NCBI RefSeq assembly: GCF_001021505.1
Contig: NZ_LDPO01000026.1
Coordinates: 1-57,912 of the forward strand
Source: Mycolicibacter heraklionensis
GTDB lineage: Bacteria; Actinomycetota; Actinomycetes; Mycobacteriales; Mycobacteriaceae
Direction: 5' to 3'
Length of the DNA: 57,912 nucleotides
This document shows, one piece after another, positions 8,332 through 16,990 of this stretch. How positions within the stretch are numbered: the stretch's first letter is position 1; each line of letters starts with the position of its first letter. The position numbers and the translations under genes are program-made. The notes below the pieces were generated by a model. It did not search any database. It was not told the origin of the DNA and saw only the letters and a list, made by a program, of their open reading frames with translations.

Positions 8332-11007
8332 ATGACCGCTGCGTACAAGAACAATGGAGCACGTCAAGTGTTTGCTAGCGGCGTGGCAACCGCAGGGGCG
8401 CTGAGTGCTCTGTTCGCTTTCGGGATGGCCCCGGGGTCAGGTATGCCCACTGCCCGTGCGGACTTCGGTTTCGACGAGGCGATCGATTACGTTCTGGCGT
8501 CACTGGGTGTGCAGACGACTCAGTATGGGGACTGGGCGGATCTGGCTGGCCCCCTCGGTCTCACCGTAGGAGTCGCTGAATCTGATGTGATGGCCGGTCT
8601 TGGTGCTGCCGCAGATCTGGGCAGCTTTTACGACCAGGTCCACCAGATCGGTGAGGGCCTCATTCCGATCTTCAGCTTCGTCAACCCGTTGTTCGCCTTT
8701 GACAATCATTGCGGCCTGATCTGCAACGGCGTGGACGCCAGTGTCAATGTCGACGGCACAATCACGCAGGCCGGCGACGGCGGTTGGCTCTTCGGTGATG
8801 GCGGCGACGGCATCTATGGCTCCGACGGCGGTGCCGCCGGTCTGTTCGGCGATGGCGGTGACGGTGGCGCGGGGATCGCCGCCACGATTGGCCTCGGCGG
8901 CGAGATCGATGGCTCAGCTGTTGACGGAGGCACTGGGGGTGCCGGTGGTGCCTTGTTTGGTAACGGCGGTGCTGGCGGTGACGGCGGGGCAGGTCTCACT
9001 GGTGCAGATGGTGCCACCGGCGTTACCGGAGGAGATGGCGCCGCTGGTGGTAATGGGGGCAACGGAGGTATCGGCGGTTCCCTCTTCGGTAACGGTGGTG
9101 CAGGTGGCCACGGCGGACGCGGTGGCGATGGCGGTGCTGGTGGTGCAGGTTCCACTGGCGCTGTCGGTATTGCTGGCGTCAACAACGGCGCGGGAGGCGA
9201 TGGTGGCGCAGCGGGCAACGGCGGCAGCGGCGGCGCAGGAGGCCGGGGCGGCAGCGGCGGCGCAGCTGTAAACGGGGTCGCTGGGGTCAACGGCGATGGC
9301 GGCACCGGCGGAAACGGTGGCAACGCTGGCGCGCCGGGCAGCGGCGGCGATGGTGCAGCAGGCATATGGGGGTTGGCCGGAAGTAACGGATTGTTGGGGG
9401 CTGGCGGTGATGGCGGCAACGCGGGCGCGGCCAGCGCCGTCAACGGTCACGGTGGTGCAGGCGGAGCAGCCGGCCATGGAGGGACCGGCGGAGCGACTGG
9501 CGCCGCGGGCACGGATGGCGACGCTGCTGGCGACGTAGCAGTTCACGGTGGCAATGGCGGTGCAGGTGCAGCTGGAAATGCGCTCAATCCTTACGGCGGC
9601 AACGGCGGATCTGGCGGTAGCGCTGCGGGCTACGCGGCACAAGACGTCACCGGAGGTAACGGCGGTGCCGGTGGCGCGGGCTGGGCCGACACCAGTGGGA
9701 ATTCGCCTTCTTCAGGTTCAGCTGGCCCGTCCGGTCCTACCGGATTTAGCTCGGGCGGAGGCGGGGGCAACGGAGGTGCAGGTGGAAACGCCACAATCTT
9801 GAACATTTCGTCCGCGTCAACGGCGACAGCCGGCAACGGCGGCGACGGTGGGGCTGGAGCCGGCTACGGGTACGGAGGGGCCGGCGGCAATGGCGGCAAC
9901 GCGTTCACCAACGGAACCGGGCAAGTCGTCGCTGGCCGAGGCGGATCAGGCGGAAACGCTACCGGCGATGGCGACAGTGCCAATGGCGCCTCGTGGTTCA
10001 ACCAGGGCAGCGGAGGGGCCGGCGGAGCCGGCGGTCAAGCGATCATCGATAACGGCACTAATGTTCATACCGCTATTGGTGGGGAGGGTGGATCTGGCGG
10101 CCAGGGCACAACAGGCGTCGGTGGATCCGGCGGAATGGGCGGGTCCGCAGTGATCAGCAGCAGCGCCTCCACAGCCGATGCAATCGGAGGATCCGGCGGA
10201 GTCGGCGGTGGTGCCTTAACCGGCGGAGGTAGCACCGGCGGTTCAGGCGGGCTAGCCGTCAATTACGGATCCGGAGATGCAACTGGCGGCATCGCCGGCG
10301 CAGCGGGCGTTGGCCTCAGCTCCGGCGCATCTGGCGGCAACGGTGGTGCTGCAATCAACTTCGGCACCGGAAACGCTATTGGCGGCGATGGTGCAAATGG
10401 AACCGCGGGTGGCAGCCCGGATAGCTATGGGGGGTCAGGCGGTTATGGCGGCAGCGCGGCGATCCAAAACAGCTCTTCAGGGGCTAGCGCCGTAGGCGGC
10501 AATGGAGGAGCCGGCGCTACCGGATCCACGGGTGGCAGCGGTGGTGTGGGTGGCAACGCGTACACCGAAGGAACGGGACACGTCATTGCCGGTAACGGAG
10601 GGGACGGCGCTGCCGGCACTGGGACTAGCGGATCGACCCCTTCTGGCGGCACACGATACTTCTATGGAGGATCCGGTGGGGCGGGCGGTTCCGCGGCGAT
10701 CGCAAACACCGCCAACACTAATTCGGCCGTAGGCGGTACCGGCGGTGACGGCGCAAACGGTAGCTTCGGCGGCGCTGGAGGCGCCGGAGGAAACGCCACA
10801 GTCAATGGATCAGGGATGGCTACTGGCGGCAACGGCGGCGACGGCGGTGACAGCAGTGCGATCAATGCGAGCGGGGGAAATGGCGGCAATGGAGGGAATG
10901 CCATCGCTCCTCATGTCGGTAGCGCGATGGGCGGTGACGGTGGGAGCGGCGGTAAGGGCGCATACCCTGGCGCTCCGGGGCAACACGGAAGCGCGAGTTC
11001 TGAGTAG
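8332..11007 (+). CDS. Secreted PGRS repeat-containing protein without PE domain
   Basis: About 891 residues. The N-terminus has a signal peptide-like segment (VFASGVATAGALSALFAFGMA, cleavage plausible after ARA) and a non-repetitive domain of roughly 90 residues with a CGLIC cysteine pair (HCGLICNGVDASVNVDG). From about residue 145 to the end it consists of GGXGGX repeats rich in Gly, Ala, Asn, Asp and Ser, beginning with GGWLFGDGGDGIYGSDGG, the block that opens the PGRS domain in PE_PGRS proteins. No PE domain (no N-terminal Pro-Glu helical hairpin) is present. The ATG at 8332 is chosen because the signal peptide starts there; an in-frame ATG-like start at 8224 lies in the remnant region. 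PGRS proteins are surface or secreted and their function is mostly unknown. Confidence 0.88.
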   Translation: MTAAYKNNGARQVFASGVATAGALSALFAFGMAPGSGMPTARADFGFDEAIDYVLASLGVQTTQYGDWADLAGPLGLTVGVAESDVMAGLGAAADLGSFYDQVHQIGEGLIPIFSFVNPLFAFDNHCGLICNGVDASVNVDGTITQAGDGGWLFGDGGDGIYGSDGGAAGLFGDGGDGGAGIAATIGLGGEIDGSAVDGGTGGAGGALFGNGGAGGDGGAGLTGADGATGVTGGDGAAGGNGGNGGIGGSLFGNGGAGGHGGRGGDGGAGGAGSTGAVGIAGVNNGAGGDGGAAGNGGSGGAGGRGGSGGAAVNGVAGVNGDGGTGGNGGNAGAPGSGGDGAAGIWGLAGSNGLLGAGGDGGNAGAASAVNGHGGAGGAAGHGGTGGATGAAGTDGDAAGDVAVHGGNGGAGAAGNALNPYGGNGGSGGSAAGYAAQDVTGGNGGAGGAGWADTSGNSPSSGSAGPSGPTGFSSGGGGGNGGAGGNATILNISSASTATAGNGGDGGAGAGYGYGGAGGNGGNAFTNGTGQVVAGRGGSGGNATGDGDSANGASWFNQGSGGAGGAGGQAIIDNGTNVHTAIGGEGGSGGQGTTGVGGSGGMGGSAVISSSASTADAIGGSGGVGGGALTGGGSTGGSGGLAVNYGSGDATGGIAGAAGVGLSSGASGGNGGAAINFGTGNAIGGDGANGTAGGSPDSYGGSGGYGGSAAIQNSSSGASAVGGNGGAGATGSTGGSGGVGGNAYTEGTGHVIAGNGGDGAAGTGTSGSTPSGGTRYFYGGSGGAGGSAAIANTANTNSAVGGTGGDGANGSFGGAGGAGGNATVNGSGMATGGNGGDGGDSSAINASGGNGGNGGNAIAPHVGSAMGGDGGSGGKGAYPGAPGQHGSASSE

Positions 11008-11207
11008 CTCTCGCGCCAATTGCGGCACTTCTAGCGAGCACACAGCGACCTTTATCCGGCCAACCCGAGAGGCGTCTCGCTGATCTGGCCAGCGAAGGGG
11101 CTAGCCGATTAACGTGCTCGGCGACCATCTCGGCCACTGAATCGTAGTTGTGGCTCCGGCCCCGCGCGCCCACCGATGACGACACCGCGAGGCCGGCGGG
11201 CGGTGCC

Positions 11208-11609
11208 TCAGAGTCCGACGATAACAATGATCACCCCGACCACGATCGACACGGCGAGGGACACCAAGAGGAAGCCGACGATCCCTTCTTTGTCCGCTGA
11301 TGTCGCATGGTCACCCGCCGCGATCGGGGCGAATTTCCGGCCGGCGCCCCAGGCCGCCGCGAGCAGTGTCGCCAGCCAGTTCGCGTAGGCGGCGTAGACG
11401 ATCAGTGCGACTGCCGTAACTCCCCACGCGTTGGGCAGATGGATGTGTGGCCACAGTAGGCCCAACAGCGCCAGGAACATTCCGTTGAGCGTCGCCTCCA
11501 GATGGCTCGACAGCGCCATGCGCGGGTTCTTGCACACCGGAATGGCGAGCCCGGTGAGCAGGCCGAGCAGGAACAGGACCAATCCGAGCTTGAACAGCAC
11601 TGTCTGCAT
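11208..11609 (-). CDS. HabA-like membrane protein (hydroxylaminobenzene mutase family)
   Basis: An integral membrane protein of 133 residues with four hydrophobic segments. The pattern FLLGLLTGLAIP, NPRMALSSHLEATLNGMFL, and YANWLATLLAAAWGAG matches what I remember of hydroxylaminobenzene mutase HabA, which rearranges hydroxylaminobenzene to 2-aminophenol. Many members of this family in actinobacteria have no known substrate, so the reaction is not assured. The ATG at 11609 gives the family start; the frame extends to 11669 but overlaps the upstream gene. It sits 22 bases downstream of the HXXEE gene, so the two likely form one transcript. Confidence 0.8.
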   Translation of the reverse strand: MQTVLFKLGLVLFLLGLLTGLAIPVCKNPRMALSSHLEATLNGMFLALLGLLWPHIHLPNAWGVTAVALIVYAAYANWLATLLAAAWGAGRKFAPIAAGDHATSADKEGIVGFLLVSLAVSIVVGVIIVIVGL

Positions 11610-11631
11610 GTCAGAAGCGTAGGAGTCCGGG

Positions 11632-12174
11632 TCAGACGGCGAAGTGAAACAGCCCGTACCAAACGACAAAGGCGAACAGCGCCAGACCGCCCAGTAGGGC
11701 CAGGGTGAACTGGCGGCCGGTGAGGACCTTCTCCTTGACGGTGACGGTCCCGACCACCAGGCAGATCGGGTAGTAGAGCAGCATGGCGGTGACGACGCCG
11801 GGCGAATACCGATCGAGGGCTGGCGTCATCGCCAGATGAAAGAGTGCGTCCCAGAACAGGTTTGCGCTGGCGAAGGCGACCAGTGCAGCGCTGCGGGCCA
11901 GGGTCTGCTTGCGGTAGTTCGCATAGACGAGCGTCACCAGGATCGCCATGAAGGCGACGTTGTTGGCGGCGAAGGCGGCATCGTCGAAGCGGCCGTGGAC
12001 GTCCTGGGTGACCCAGGCGGGAAATCCGCCGAGGTATTCCTCGACGATGTGCAGGAGGTAGGCGGCCGGCATCAGCCAGATGACGCTCCGGAAGCGCGGC
12101 AGCGGCAGGTTCGCGCTGGGTCCGGCCGCCGCAGGCTGTCGTTGCGTGTCGTTGCCGTCCATGCCGCCGATCAT
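11632..12174 (-). CDS. HXXEE domain membrane protein
   Basis: About 180 residues with five or so hydrophobic segments. The family signature is seen as HIVEEYLGGFPAW, followed later by a histidine in NLFWDALFHLAMT. The function of the HXXEE family is not known; conserved His and Glu inside a membrane protein suggest metal binding or catalysis. Start at 12174 or at the ATG four codons later (12162) cannot be decided from the sequence. It is the first gene of a two-gene minus-strand unit with the HabA-like gene and is divergent from the di-iron gene at 12316. Confidence 0.83.
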   Translation of the reverse strand: MIGGMDGNDTQRQPAAAGPSANLPLPRFRSVIWLMPAAYLLHIVEEYLGGFPAWVTQDVHGRFDDAAFAANNVAFMAILVTLVYANYRKQTLARSAALVAFASANLFWDALFHLAMTPALDRYSPGVVTAMLLYYPICLVVGTVTVKEKVLTGRQFTLALLGGLALFAFVVWYGLFHFAV

Positions 12175-12315
12175 CGCTCACTGCGGGGCCCACAGTGGCG
12201 GTTCGAGCGGGACCGCGGCGGATTCCCGCCCGGCATGCTTGACGCGCCGCCGCGCGCGGCGCAGTGTGATACACGTCATGAGACCACTGGTCACACCCGG
12301 TAAAGGCGGCAGCGC

Positions 12316-13416
12316 ATGACCACAAGGGACAAGTACACCGAAGTGCCCACGCCCTACTCGTGGGAGGTCGCCAGCGCCGGCGACGCGCGCTTCACGTGGG
12401 AGTACGACGACGGGCGGGCCCGGCTGCTGTCGCTGTACCAGAAGGGCAAGGACAAACAGTGGGACGCCCAGTCACGCATTGACTGGTCCCAAGACGTGGA
12501 CCCGATGAACCCGATCGGTCTGCCCGACGAGTTCCATCCACTGTTCGGCAGTCCGATGTGGGAGTCCGCGGACGACGCACGCCGGGCCGAGATGCGCCAG
12601 CACTCCCAGGCCTGGCAGTTCTCCCAGTTCCTGCACGGTGAGCAGGGCGCGATGGTGTGCGCGGCCAAGATCGTCGAAGTCGTCCCGGATCTGGACGCGA
12701 AGTTCTACGCGGCCACCCAGACCATGGACGAGGCCCGGCACGTCGAGACATTCTCGCGGTTCCTGCAGGAGAAGATCGGCATCGTCTACCCGATCAACAA
12801 GAACCTGACCGCACTGCTGGACGACACCCTGCGTGACTCGCGCTGGGACATGCCCTATCTGGGCATGCAGGTCCTCATCGAGGGGCTGGCACTGGCGGCA
12901 TTCGGGGTGCAGCGCGATCTGGCAGCACCGGACTCACTGGCCAAGAAGGTACTGGCCTACGTGATGCAGGACGAGGCCCGCCATGTTGCCTTCGGTCGAA
13001 TCTCGTTGAAGGACTACTACTCTGAGCTCACTGACTCTGAGCGGGACGAGCGCGAAGAGTTCGTCGTGGACGCCTGTTACCTGATGCGCGACCGATTCCG
13101 CGGCGAGGAGGTCTTCGAGACCCTCGGCATGAACGTCAAAGAGTGCGCGGAATGGGTCGACTCGTCACCGCTGATGATCCAGTTCCGTTCGCACCTGTTC
13201 AGTCGCATCGTGCCGATCGTCAAGGACATCGGGTTGTGGGGTCCCAAGGTGCAGAAGGCGTTCCGGGACATGGGTGTGCTCGACATGGGCGGCTTCGACA
13301 TCGAGGCGTTGATGAAGGCCGACGAGGATCAGGCCGAGTCACTGGACAGGGCGCACGCCGAGATGGCCGCGCGGGCCGTCGAGGTCAACGAAGTGATCAC
13401 GGCGGGCGCGAGTTAG
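12316..13416 (+). CDS. Ferritin-like di-iron oxygenase-type protein
   Basis: About 366 residues forming a predicted helical bundle. Two paired metal motifs are visible: a glutamate in HGEQGAM followed by MDEARHVETF, and a glutamate in IEGLALAAFG followed by MQDEARHVAFG. This E, ExxH, E, ExxH order is the di-iron site of the ferritin/ribonucleotide reductase R2 superfamily, which includes N-oxygenases such as AurF and CmlI. The specific reaction is unknown. The ATG at 12316 follows AAAGGCGG. Upstream, an odd palindrome GACCA-C-TGGTC at 12282-12292 lies in the divergent promoter region and could be an operator. Confidence 0.85.
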   Translation: MTTRDKYTEVPTPYSWEVASAGDARFTWEYDDGRARLLSLYQKGKDKQWDAQSRIDWSQDVDPMNPIGLPDEFHPLFGSPMWESADDARRAEMRQHSQAWQFSQFLHGEQGAMVCAAKIVEVVPDLDAKFYAATQTMDEARHVETFSRFLQEKIGIVYPINKNLTALLDDTLRDSRWDMPYLGMQVLIEGLALAAFGVQRDLAAPDSLAKKVLAYVMQDEARHVAFGRISLKDYYSELTDSERDEREEFVVDACYLMRDRFRGEEVFETLGMNVKECAEWVDSSPLMIQFRSHLFSRIVPIVKDIGLWGPKVQKAFRDMGVLDMGGFDIEALMKADEDQAESLDRAHAEMAARAVEVNEVITAGAS

Positions 13417-13491
13417 CAGCGTCAGGGGAAGGCTAATGCATTGCATTGGTTATCAATTCATTTTCCGGTCCAATGGCGAATAGAAGCGATG

Positions 13492-13520
13492 GGTGATTAG
13501 CCACCGCGCAGAACGGGTAT
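13492..13520 (+). promoter_or_regulatory. Possible SigF-type promoter before glsB-like gene
   Basis: GGGTAT at 13515-13520 is a good match to the mycobacterial SigF -10 consensus, with GGTGA at 13492-13496 as a poor -35 candidate 18 bases upstream. The start codon is 57 bases further on. The -35 is weak, so this is tentative. Confidence 0.22.
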
Positions 13521-13576
13521 GAATCCTCCGCGGCGTCGGCCTCGACGGCGCTAAGGGTGTTGAAAAGGAGATCACC

Positions 13577-13876
13577 ATGGACGCAGTGGCGGCCACCGAA
13601 TTCCTGGCTCGTTCCACAACGTTGACCAGTGTCGGGTGGATCGGCTATATCGTGATCGGTGCGATTGCCGGCTGGATCGCGGGTATCGCCATGAAGACCA
13701 AATATGGCCTGCTCGCCGACGTGGTCGTGGGTGTCGTTGGAGCGTTGATCGGCGGGTTCCTGCTCAGCTTCGTCGTCGACACGGCCAGCGGCGGCTGGTG
13801 GTTTACCTTGTTCACCGCAATTTTGGGTGCGATCATCCTGCTCTGGCTGCTGCGCCTGTTCGGTCGCGAGGCGTAA
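13577..13876 (+). CDS. GlsB/YeaQ/YmgE family stress membrane protein
   Basis: A membrane protein of 99 residues with three hydrophobic helices and the glycine-rich family pattern IGAIAGWIAGIAMK, VVGVVGALIGGFLL and LGAIILLWLLRLF. Members are known as transglycosylase-associated or YeaQ/YmgE proteins and are often induced by stationary phase or stress. No enzymatic residue is apparent. A strong AAGGAG at 13565-13570 precedes the ATG. Its stop codon overlaps the ribosome binding site of the next gene, so the pair is co-transcribed. Confidence 0.9.
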   Translation: MDAVAATEFLARSTTLTSVGWIGYIVIGAIAGWIAGIAMKTKYGLLADVVVGVVGALIGGFLLSFVVDTASGGWWFTLFTAILGAIILLWLLRLFGREA

Positions 13877-13885
13877 GGAGTGACG

Positions 13886-14167
13886 ATGATGAAAAACGTT
13901 GCGTTCGTCGCCGTTGCGCTGGGGGTGCTGATTTCCAGCGGTTGCTCGGCCTCGCAAGTGATCAACACCGGCGGCGACACGAAGTGCAAGGACTTCGTCG
14001 ACCAGGACGAGAAGAAGCAGGACGACGAAATCACCAAGATGCTCAAAGACCAAAGCGGTGCAGAACCGTCGAACCTGGAGATCTCGGCGACTCGGCTGTC
14101 GGTATCGACCTACTGCAAGACGCTGGGAAAGCCGGAGAGCAAGATATCTGAGGCGCCGCACGGCTAA
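13886..14167 (+). CDS. Small lipoprotein, HdeA-like
   Basis: About 93 residues with a lipoprotein signal peptide ending in the lipobox LISSGC, so the mature protein should be lipid-anchored outside the membrane. The mature domain has two further cysteines (TKCKDFVDQDEKKQDDE and STYCKTLG), spaced as in the acid-stress chaperone HdeA fold, and probably forms one disulfide. HdeA-like is tentative. AAGGAG at 13875-13880 supports a start at 13886 or 13889 rather than the in-frame GTG at 13880. Confidence 0.8.
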   Translation: MMKNVAFVAVALGVLISSGCSASQVINTGGDTKCKDFVDQDEKKQDDEITKMLKDQSGAEPSNLEISATRLSVSTYCKTLGKPESKISEAPHG

Positions 14168-14184
14168 CGGCACGGCGCAGTTCG

Positions 14185-14202
14185 AGCCGGATAAGACCGG
14201 CT
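14185..14202. terminator. Short hairpin between convergent genes
   Basis: AGCCGG, six bases, CCGGCT form a perfect 6-bp stem in the 39-base gap between the convergent lipoprotein and hydrolase genes. It could serve as a bidirectional terminator, though the stem is short. Confidence 0.45.
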
Positions 14203-14206
14203 GAGC

Positions 14207-15214
14207 TCAGTACGAGTTGGTGAACAGCAGCACCAGCGAGTCCCACAAGCTCTGGAACGGATCACTGTTGGCGACCCCGTGCTCGAGCAGCGCGCTGAGC
14301 CAGGCATCGAAGCCGTTGATGTCATCGTCGTTGATGTTCACGTAGGTCAGCATGCCATCGACCGTGGTGGTGGCGTCGGCGATCTGCTCCGGGGTCAGTC
14401 CCAGGTACTCCACGTGCGGGCCGAAGATGTTCAGCAGCGCGCCCCACAGGCCGTTCGCGGCGTAGGAGTCCACGAAGTTGGCCACCGGGTCGGTGGGCAG
14501 GCTGTAAATGGTGGTGGGGTACAGGTCATTCGGCGTAGAGCTGCCGATGCTCGCGTCCATACCCGTAAAACTGAGCACAAAATCCGTGAACTGGGTGCCT
14601 AGCGTCGCATCCATGGCCGATTCCAGATGCTGCCAGACACCGTCGGGGGCGGAGGGGTCGCCAATGAATACGAAATGCAGTGCATCGGTGGGGATCCCGT
14701 ACGCCGCGAGTTGGGCCATGGCTATCGACTCGGCGGTGGCGCTCTGTGAATATCCGAAGATCGTCAGCGGGTGGTCGGCGTCGAAAGCGCCGGGGTTGGC
14801 GTTGAATTCGTTCTCCACGGCGAGGACGACGGCTGTTGCGTCGGCGAGGCTGCTCTGCTGGAACAGCTCGGGTGTGGTCAGCACCTGCAGTGGGGCGCTG
14901 CACGGGTCGGTGTCGTCCATGTGGCAGACCATCGAGTCGGTGGAACCACCGTTGAAGCCCAGCGCGTTCAGATAAAGATCTTCGGCGGACCGTGCGTACT
15001 CCGGCGACGGCGTCGGCTGGCCGGTCCCGCCGAGGATCAGCGCGGTTTGGCTGCCCGCCAGCGGACCGGTGGTGGCCAGCAGTGCCGCCTCGGCGAGCAG
15101 AGACCCGGCGGGTTGGATGATCGCTGCGCCGGACGCAGCGAGGATCATGCTGACTGCGGCCAGTCGCCCGCCAGCCTTAGACCCACTGCCCCTGGGCAGT
15201 ATTACCTGAGCCAT
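14207..15214 (-). CDS. Secreted PE-PPE-domain serine hydrolase (copy 1)
   Basis: About 335 residues with an N-terminal signal segment (LAAVSMILAASGAAIIQPAG). The rest matches the PE-PPE domain, an alpha/beta serine hydrolase fold normally found at the C-terminus of some PE and PPE proteins. The nucleophile is in IFGYSQSATAESIAM, and the fold continues with FVFIGDPSAPDGVW and GPHVEYLGLTPEQIADA. It has no PE or PPE helical domain, so export would be by the general pathway rather than ESX. A second copy lies directly upstream on the same strand. Substrates are likely short- to medium-chain esters, by analogy with characterised members. Confidence 0.88.
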   Translation of the reverse strand: MAQVILPRGSGSKAGGRLAAVSMILAASGAAIIQPAGSLLAEAALLATTGPLAGSQTALILGGTGQPTPSPEYARSAEDLYLNALGFNGGSTDSMVCHMDDTDPCSAPLQVLTTPELFQQSSLADATAVVLAVENEFNANPGAFDADHPLTIFGYSQSATAESIAMAQLAAYGIPTDALHFVFIGDPSAPDGVWQHLESAMDATLGTQFTDFVLSFTGMDASIGSSTPNDLYPTTIYSLPTDPVANFVDSYAANGLWGALLNIFGPHVEYLGLTPEQIADATTTVDGMLTYVNINDDDINGFDAWLSALLEHGVANSDPFQSLWDSLVLLFTNSY

Positions 15215-15362
15215 GAGAACCCCCCGGTTGTGTATGGCACATGAATATCACATTCTCATTTTTGAAGTCTAGAGTTCTCGTGGCCGCCGACGGCCGCCCC
15301 CCGGAGTGGCGCTGCCGCGCACAAAGTGTTGGAGAAAACCGTCGACGCCACCGTGGGGGCGG

Positions 15363-16358
15363 TCAGAAGAAGTCGTTGAAAAACAGTTGTAGAGAGTCGA
15401 ATACGCTCTCGAACAATCCGCTGTTGGCGACCCCGCCGCAGAAAACCGCATTGATCCAGGCGTCGAAGCCGTTGATGTCGCTGGCGGAGATGTCGACGTA
15501 GGTCAGGCTGCCGTCGACCGTGATGGTGGCGTCGGCGACCTGCTCCGGTGTCAACCCCAGATACCAGGCGTGCGGTCCCACGACGTCCAGCAGCGCTCCC
15601 CACAAGCCCTCGGAGGCGTAGACGCCGGCGAAGTTGGAGACCGGGTCGCCGGGCAGGCCGTAGATGGTGGCCGCATACAGATCATTCGGCGTCTCGACGC
15701 CCAGGACGTCGGTCATACCGAACAGGTTGAACAGATAGGCCGTCAGGCTTGGGCCGAGCAGCGCCTCCACTGCCGCTTCCAGGTGTTGCCAGATCCCGGT
15801 CGGGGTGGAGGGGTCGCCGATGAACACGAAGTGCAGCGCGTCGCTGGGAATGCCGGCCTCGGCCAGCCGGGTCATTGCGATCGACTCTGCGGTGGCGCTC
15901 TGCGAGTAGCCAAAGATCGTCAGCGGGTGCTCGGCATCGAAAGCACCTGGGTTGGCGTTGAATTGGTTCTCGACGGCCAGAACGATGGCCGACGCGGCCG
16001 TGAGACTACTGGGACCCTGCTGGATCAGTTCGGGCGTCGTCAGCACTTGCAGTGGGGCGCTGCACGGGTCGGTGCCGTCCATGTAGCAGACCATCGAGCC
16101 GGTGGAACCGCCGTTGAAACCCAATGGGTTCAGAAACAGGTTCTCGGCGGAGCGTGCGAATTCGGGCGACGGTGTCGGTTGGGTGGTTCCGCCGAGGATG
16201 AGCGCCGTTTGACTGCCCGCCAGCGGTCCGGTGGCAGACAGCAGGGTCGCTGCGGCGTGAACCGGTTGGCTGGTCGCCACACCGGCCGCGGCCGCCATCA
16301 GGCCGACGACGGCGACGTGAGCAACTGCGTTTTTGCCGGCCCTACCCTGCGATGTCAT
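15363..16358 (-). CDS. Secreted PE-PPE-domain serine hydrolase (copy 2)
   Basis: A paralogue of the neighbouring gene, of about 331 residues. It shares blocks such as GPLAGSQTALILGGT, TPSPEFARSAE, LGFNGGST and CSAPLQVLTTPEL. The signal peptide region is VGLMAAAAGVATSQPVHA. The nucleophile is in IFGYSQSATAESIAM and the histidine probably in GPHAWYLGLTPEQVADA. The two copies diverge in the signal peptide and the segment around residues 190-220, consistent with an old tandem duplication. The 148-base gap between them holds no gene I can see. Confidence 0.88.
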   Translation of the reverse strand: MTSQGRAGKNAVAHVAVVGLMAAAAGVATSQPVHAAATLLSATGPLAGSQTALILGGTTQPTPSPEFARSAENLFLNPLGFNGGSTGSMVCYMDGTDPCSAPLQVLTTPELIQQGPSSLTAASAIVLAVENQFNANPGAFDAEHPLTIFGYSQSATAESIAMTRLAEAGIPSDALHFVFIGDPSTPTGIWQHLEAAVEALLGPSLTAYLFNLFGMTDVLGVETPNDLYAATIYGLPGDPVSNFAGVYASEGLWGALLDVVGPHAWYLGLTPEQVADATITVDGSLTYVDISASDINGFDAWINAVFCGGVANSGLFESVFDSLQLFFNDFF

Positions 16359-16427
16359 CGCATGTACGTATCACACGCTGACGCCGTGTTCGACGGTTTT
16401 GCGAGCGTTGATGGGCGCCGGGACTAC

Positions 16428-16739
16428 TCAGAGCGTGTCGGGGCACAGGTGATGCTGCGCGGCGTTGATCAGCATGCGTCCCGTTTCGACGTCGTTCGGA
16501 TTCACCTGGGCCAGCGTCTGTTCGGGCTTCTCGCCCAGCCGCAGCCGATTACAGGCCATCCAGCCGTTGGCCACCACCACGCCGTCGGGCAGCTGCTGGT
16601 CTCCCAGCGTCAGACCCGGAAACCCATGGGAACGCAGTTCATTGAGGAATCCCTCGTCGTCGGCGCTCGCGATGGGTGCGCCGATGAACCCCACGGCGAA
16701 CCCTGCTGCGACGGTTCCGAATAGCAGGTGCTTTTTCAC
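16428..16739 (-). CDS. Secreted DUF732 protein
   Basis: A 103-residue secreted protein. The signal peptide is MKKHLLFGTVAAGFAVGF followed by PIASA and then DDEGFLNEL. The mature part carries the DUF732 pattern FLNELRSHGFPGLTLGDQQLPDGVVVANGWMAC split around two cysteines (MACNRL and HHLCPD), which probably pair. The function is unknown; many mycobacterial paralogues exist. The GTG at 16739 is chosen because AAGGAG precedes it by seven bases and the signal peptide starts there. Confidence 0.87.
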   Translation of the reverse strand: MKKHLLFGTVAAGFAVGFIGAPIASADDEGFLNELRSHGFPGLTLGDQQLPDGVVVANGWMACNRLRLGEKPEQTLAQVNPNDVETGRMLINAAQHHLCPDTL

Positions 16740-16912
16740 AGTGCTCTCCTTGCCCTTCTTGCCCGCGCAGCTCCGCGGGACTGCCGAAAGAGCAGCGTAA
16801 TGGCGCAAGCGGCCTGTGATCGCCAGAACCGAGCGGTCCGAGCTCAACTCAGCGGCGACAACGCTGCTCTACGCAGGATCTCGTCACCGGGGGAGGCGCC
16901 GTAGTGGGCGAA

Positions 16913-16936
16913 CAGCCCCCGGGAAACCGGGGGCTG
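16913..16936 (-). terminator. Terminator hairpin downstream of whiB3
   Basis: CAGCCCCCGG, four bases, CCGGGGGCTG form a perfect 10-bp GC-rich stem. It lies 55 bases past the whiB3 stop on the minus strand, within the 251 bases before the DUF732 gene, which otherwise hold nothing I recognise. Confidence 0.75.
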
Positions 16937-16990
16937 CTCAGGTACCCACTGGGCCGCGGATGTGACGCCGCCGGCCCGGTCGGGAAGCAA

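Noticed and set aside
8750..11000. Short periodic repeats that might look like a CRISPR array
   Set aside because: The repeats are coding GGX triplets without constant spacers and belong to the PGRS protein.
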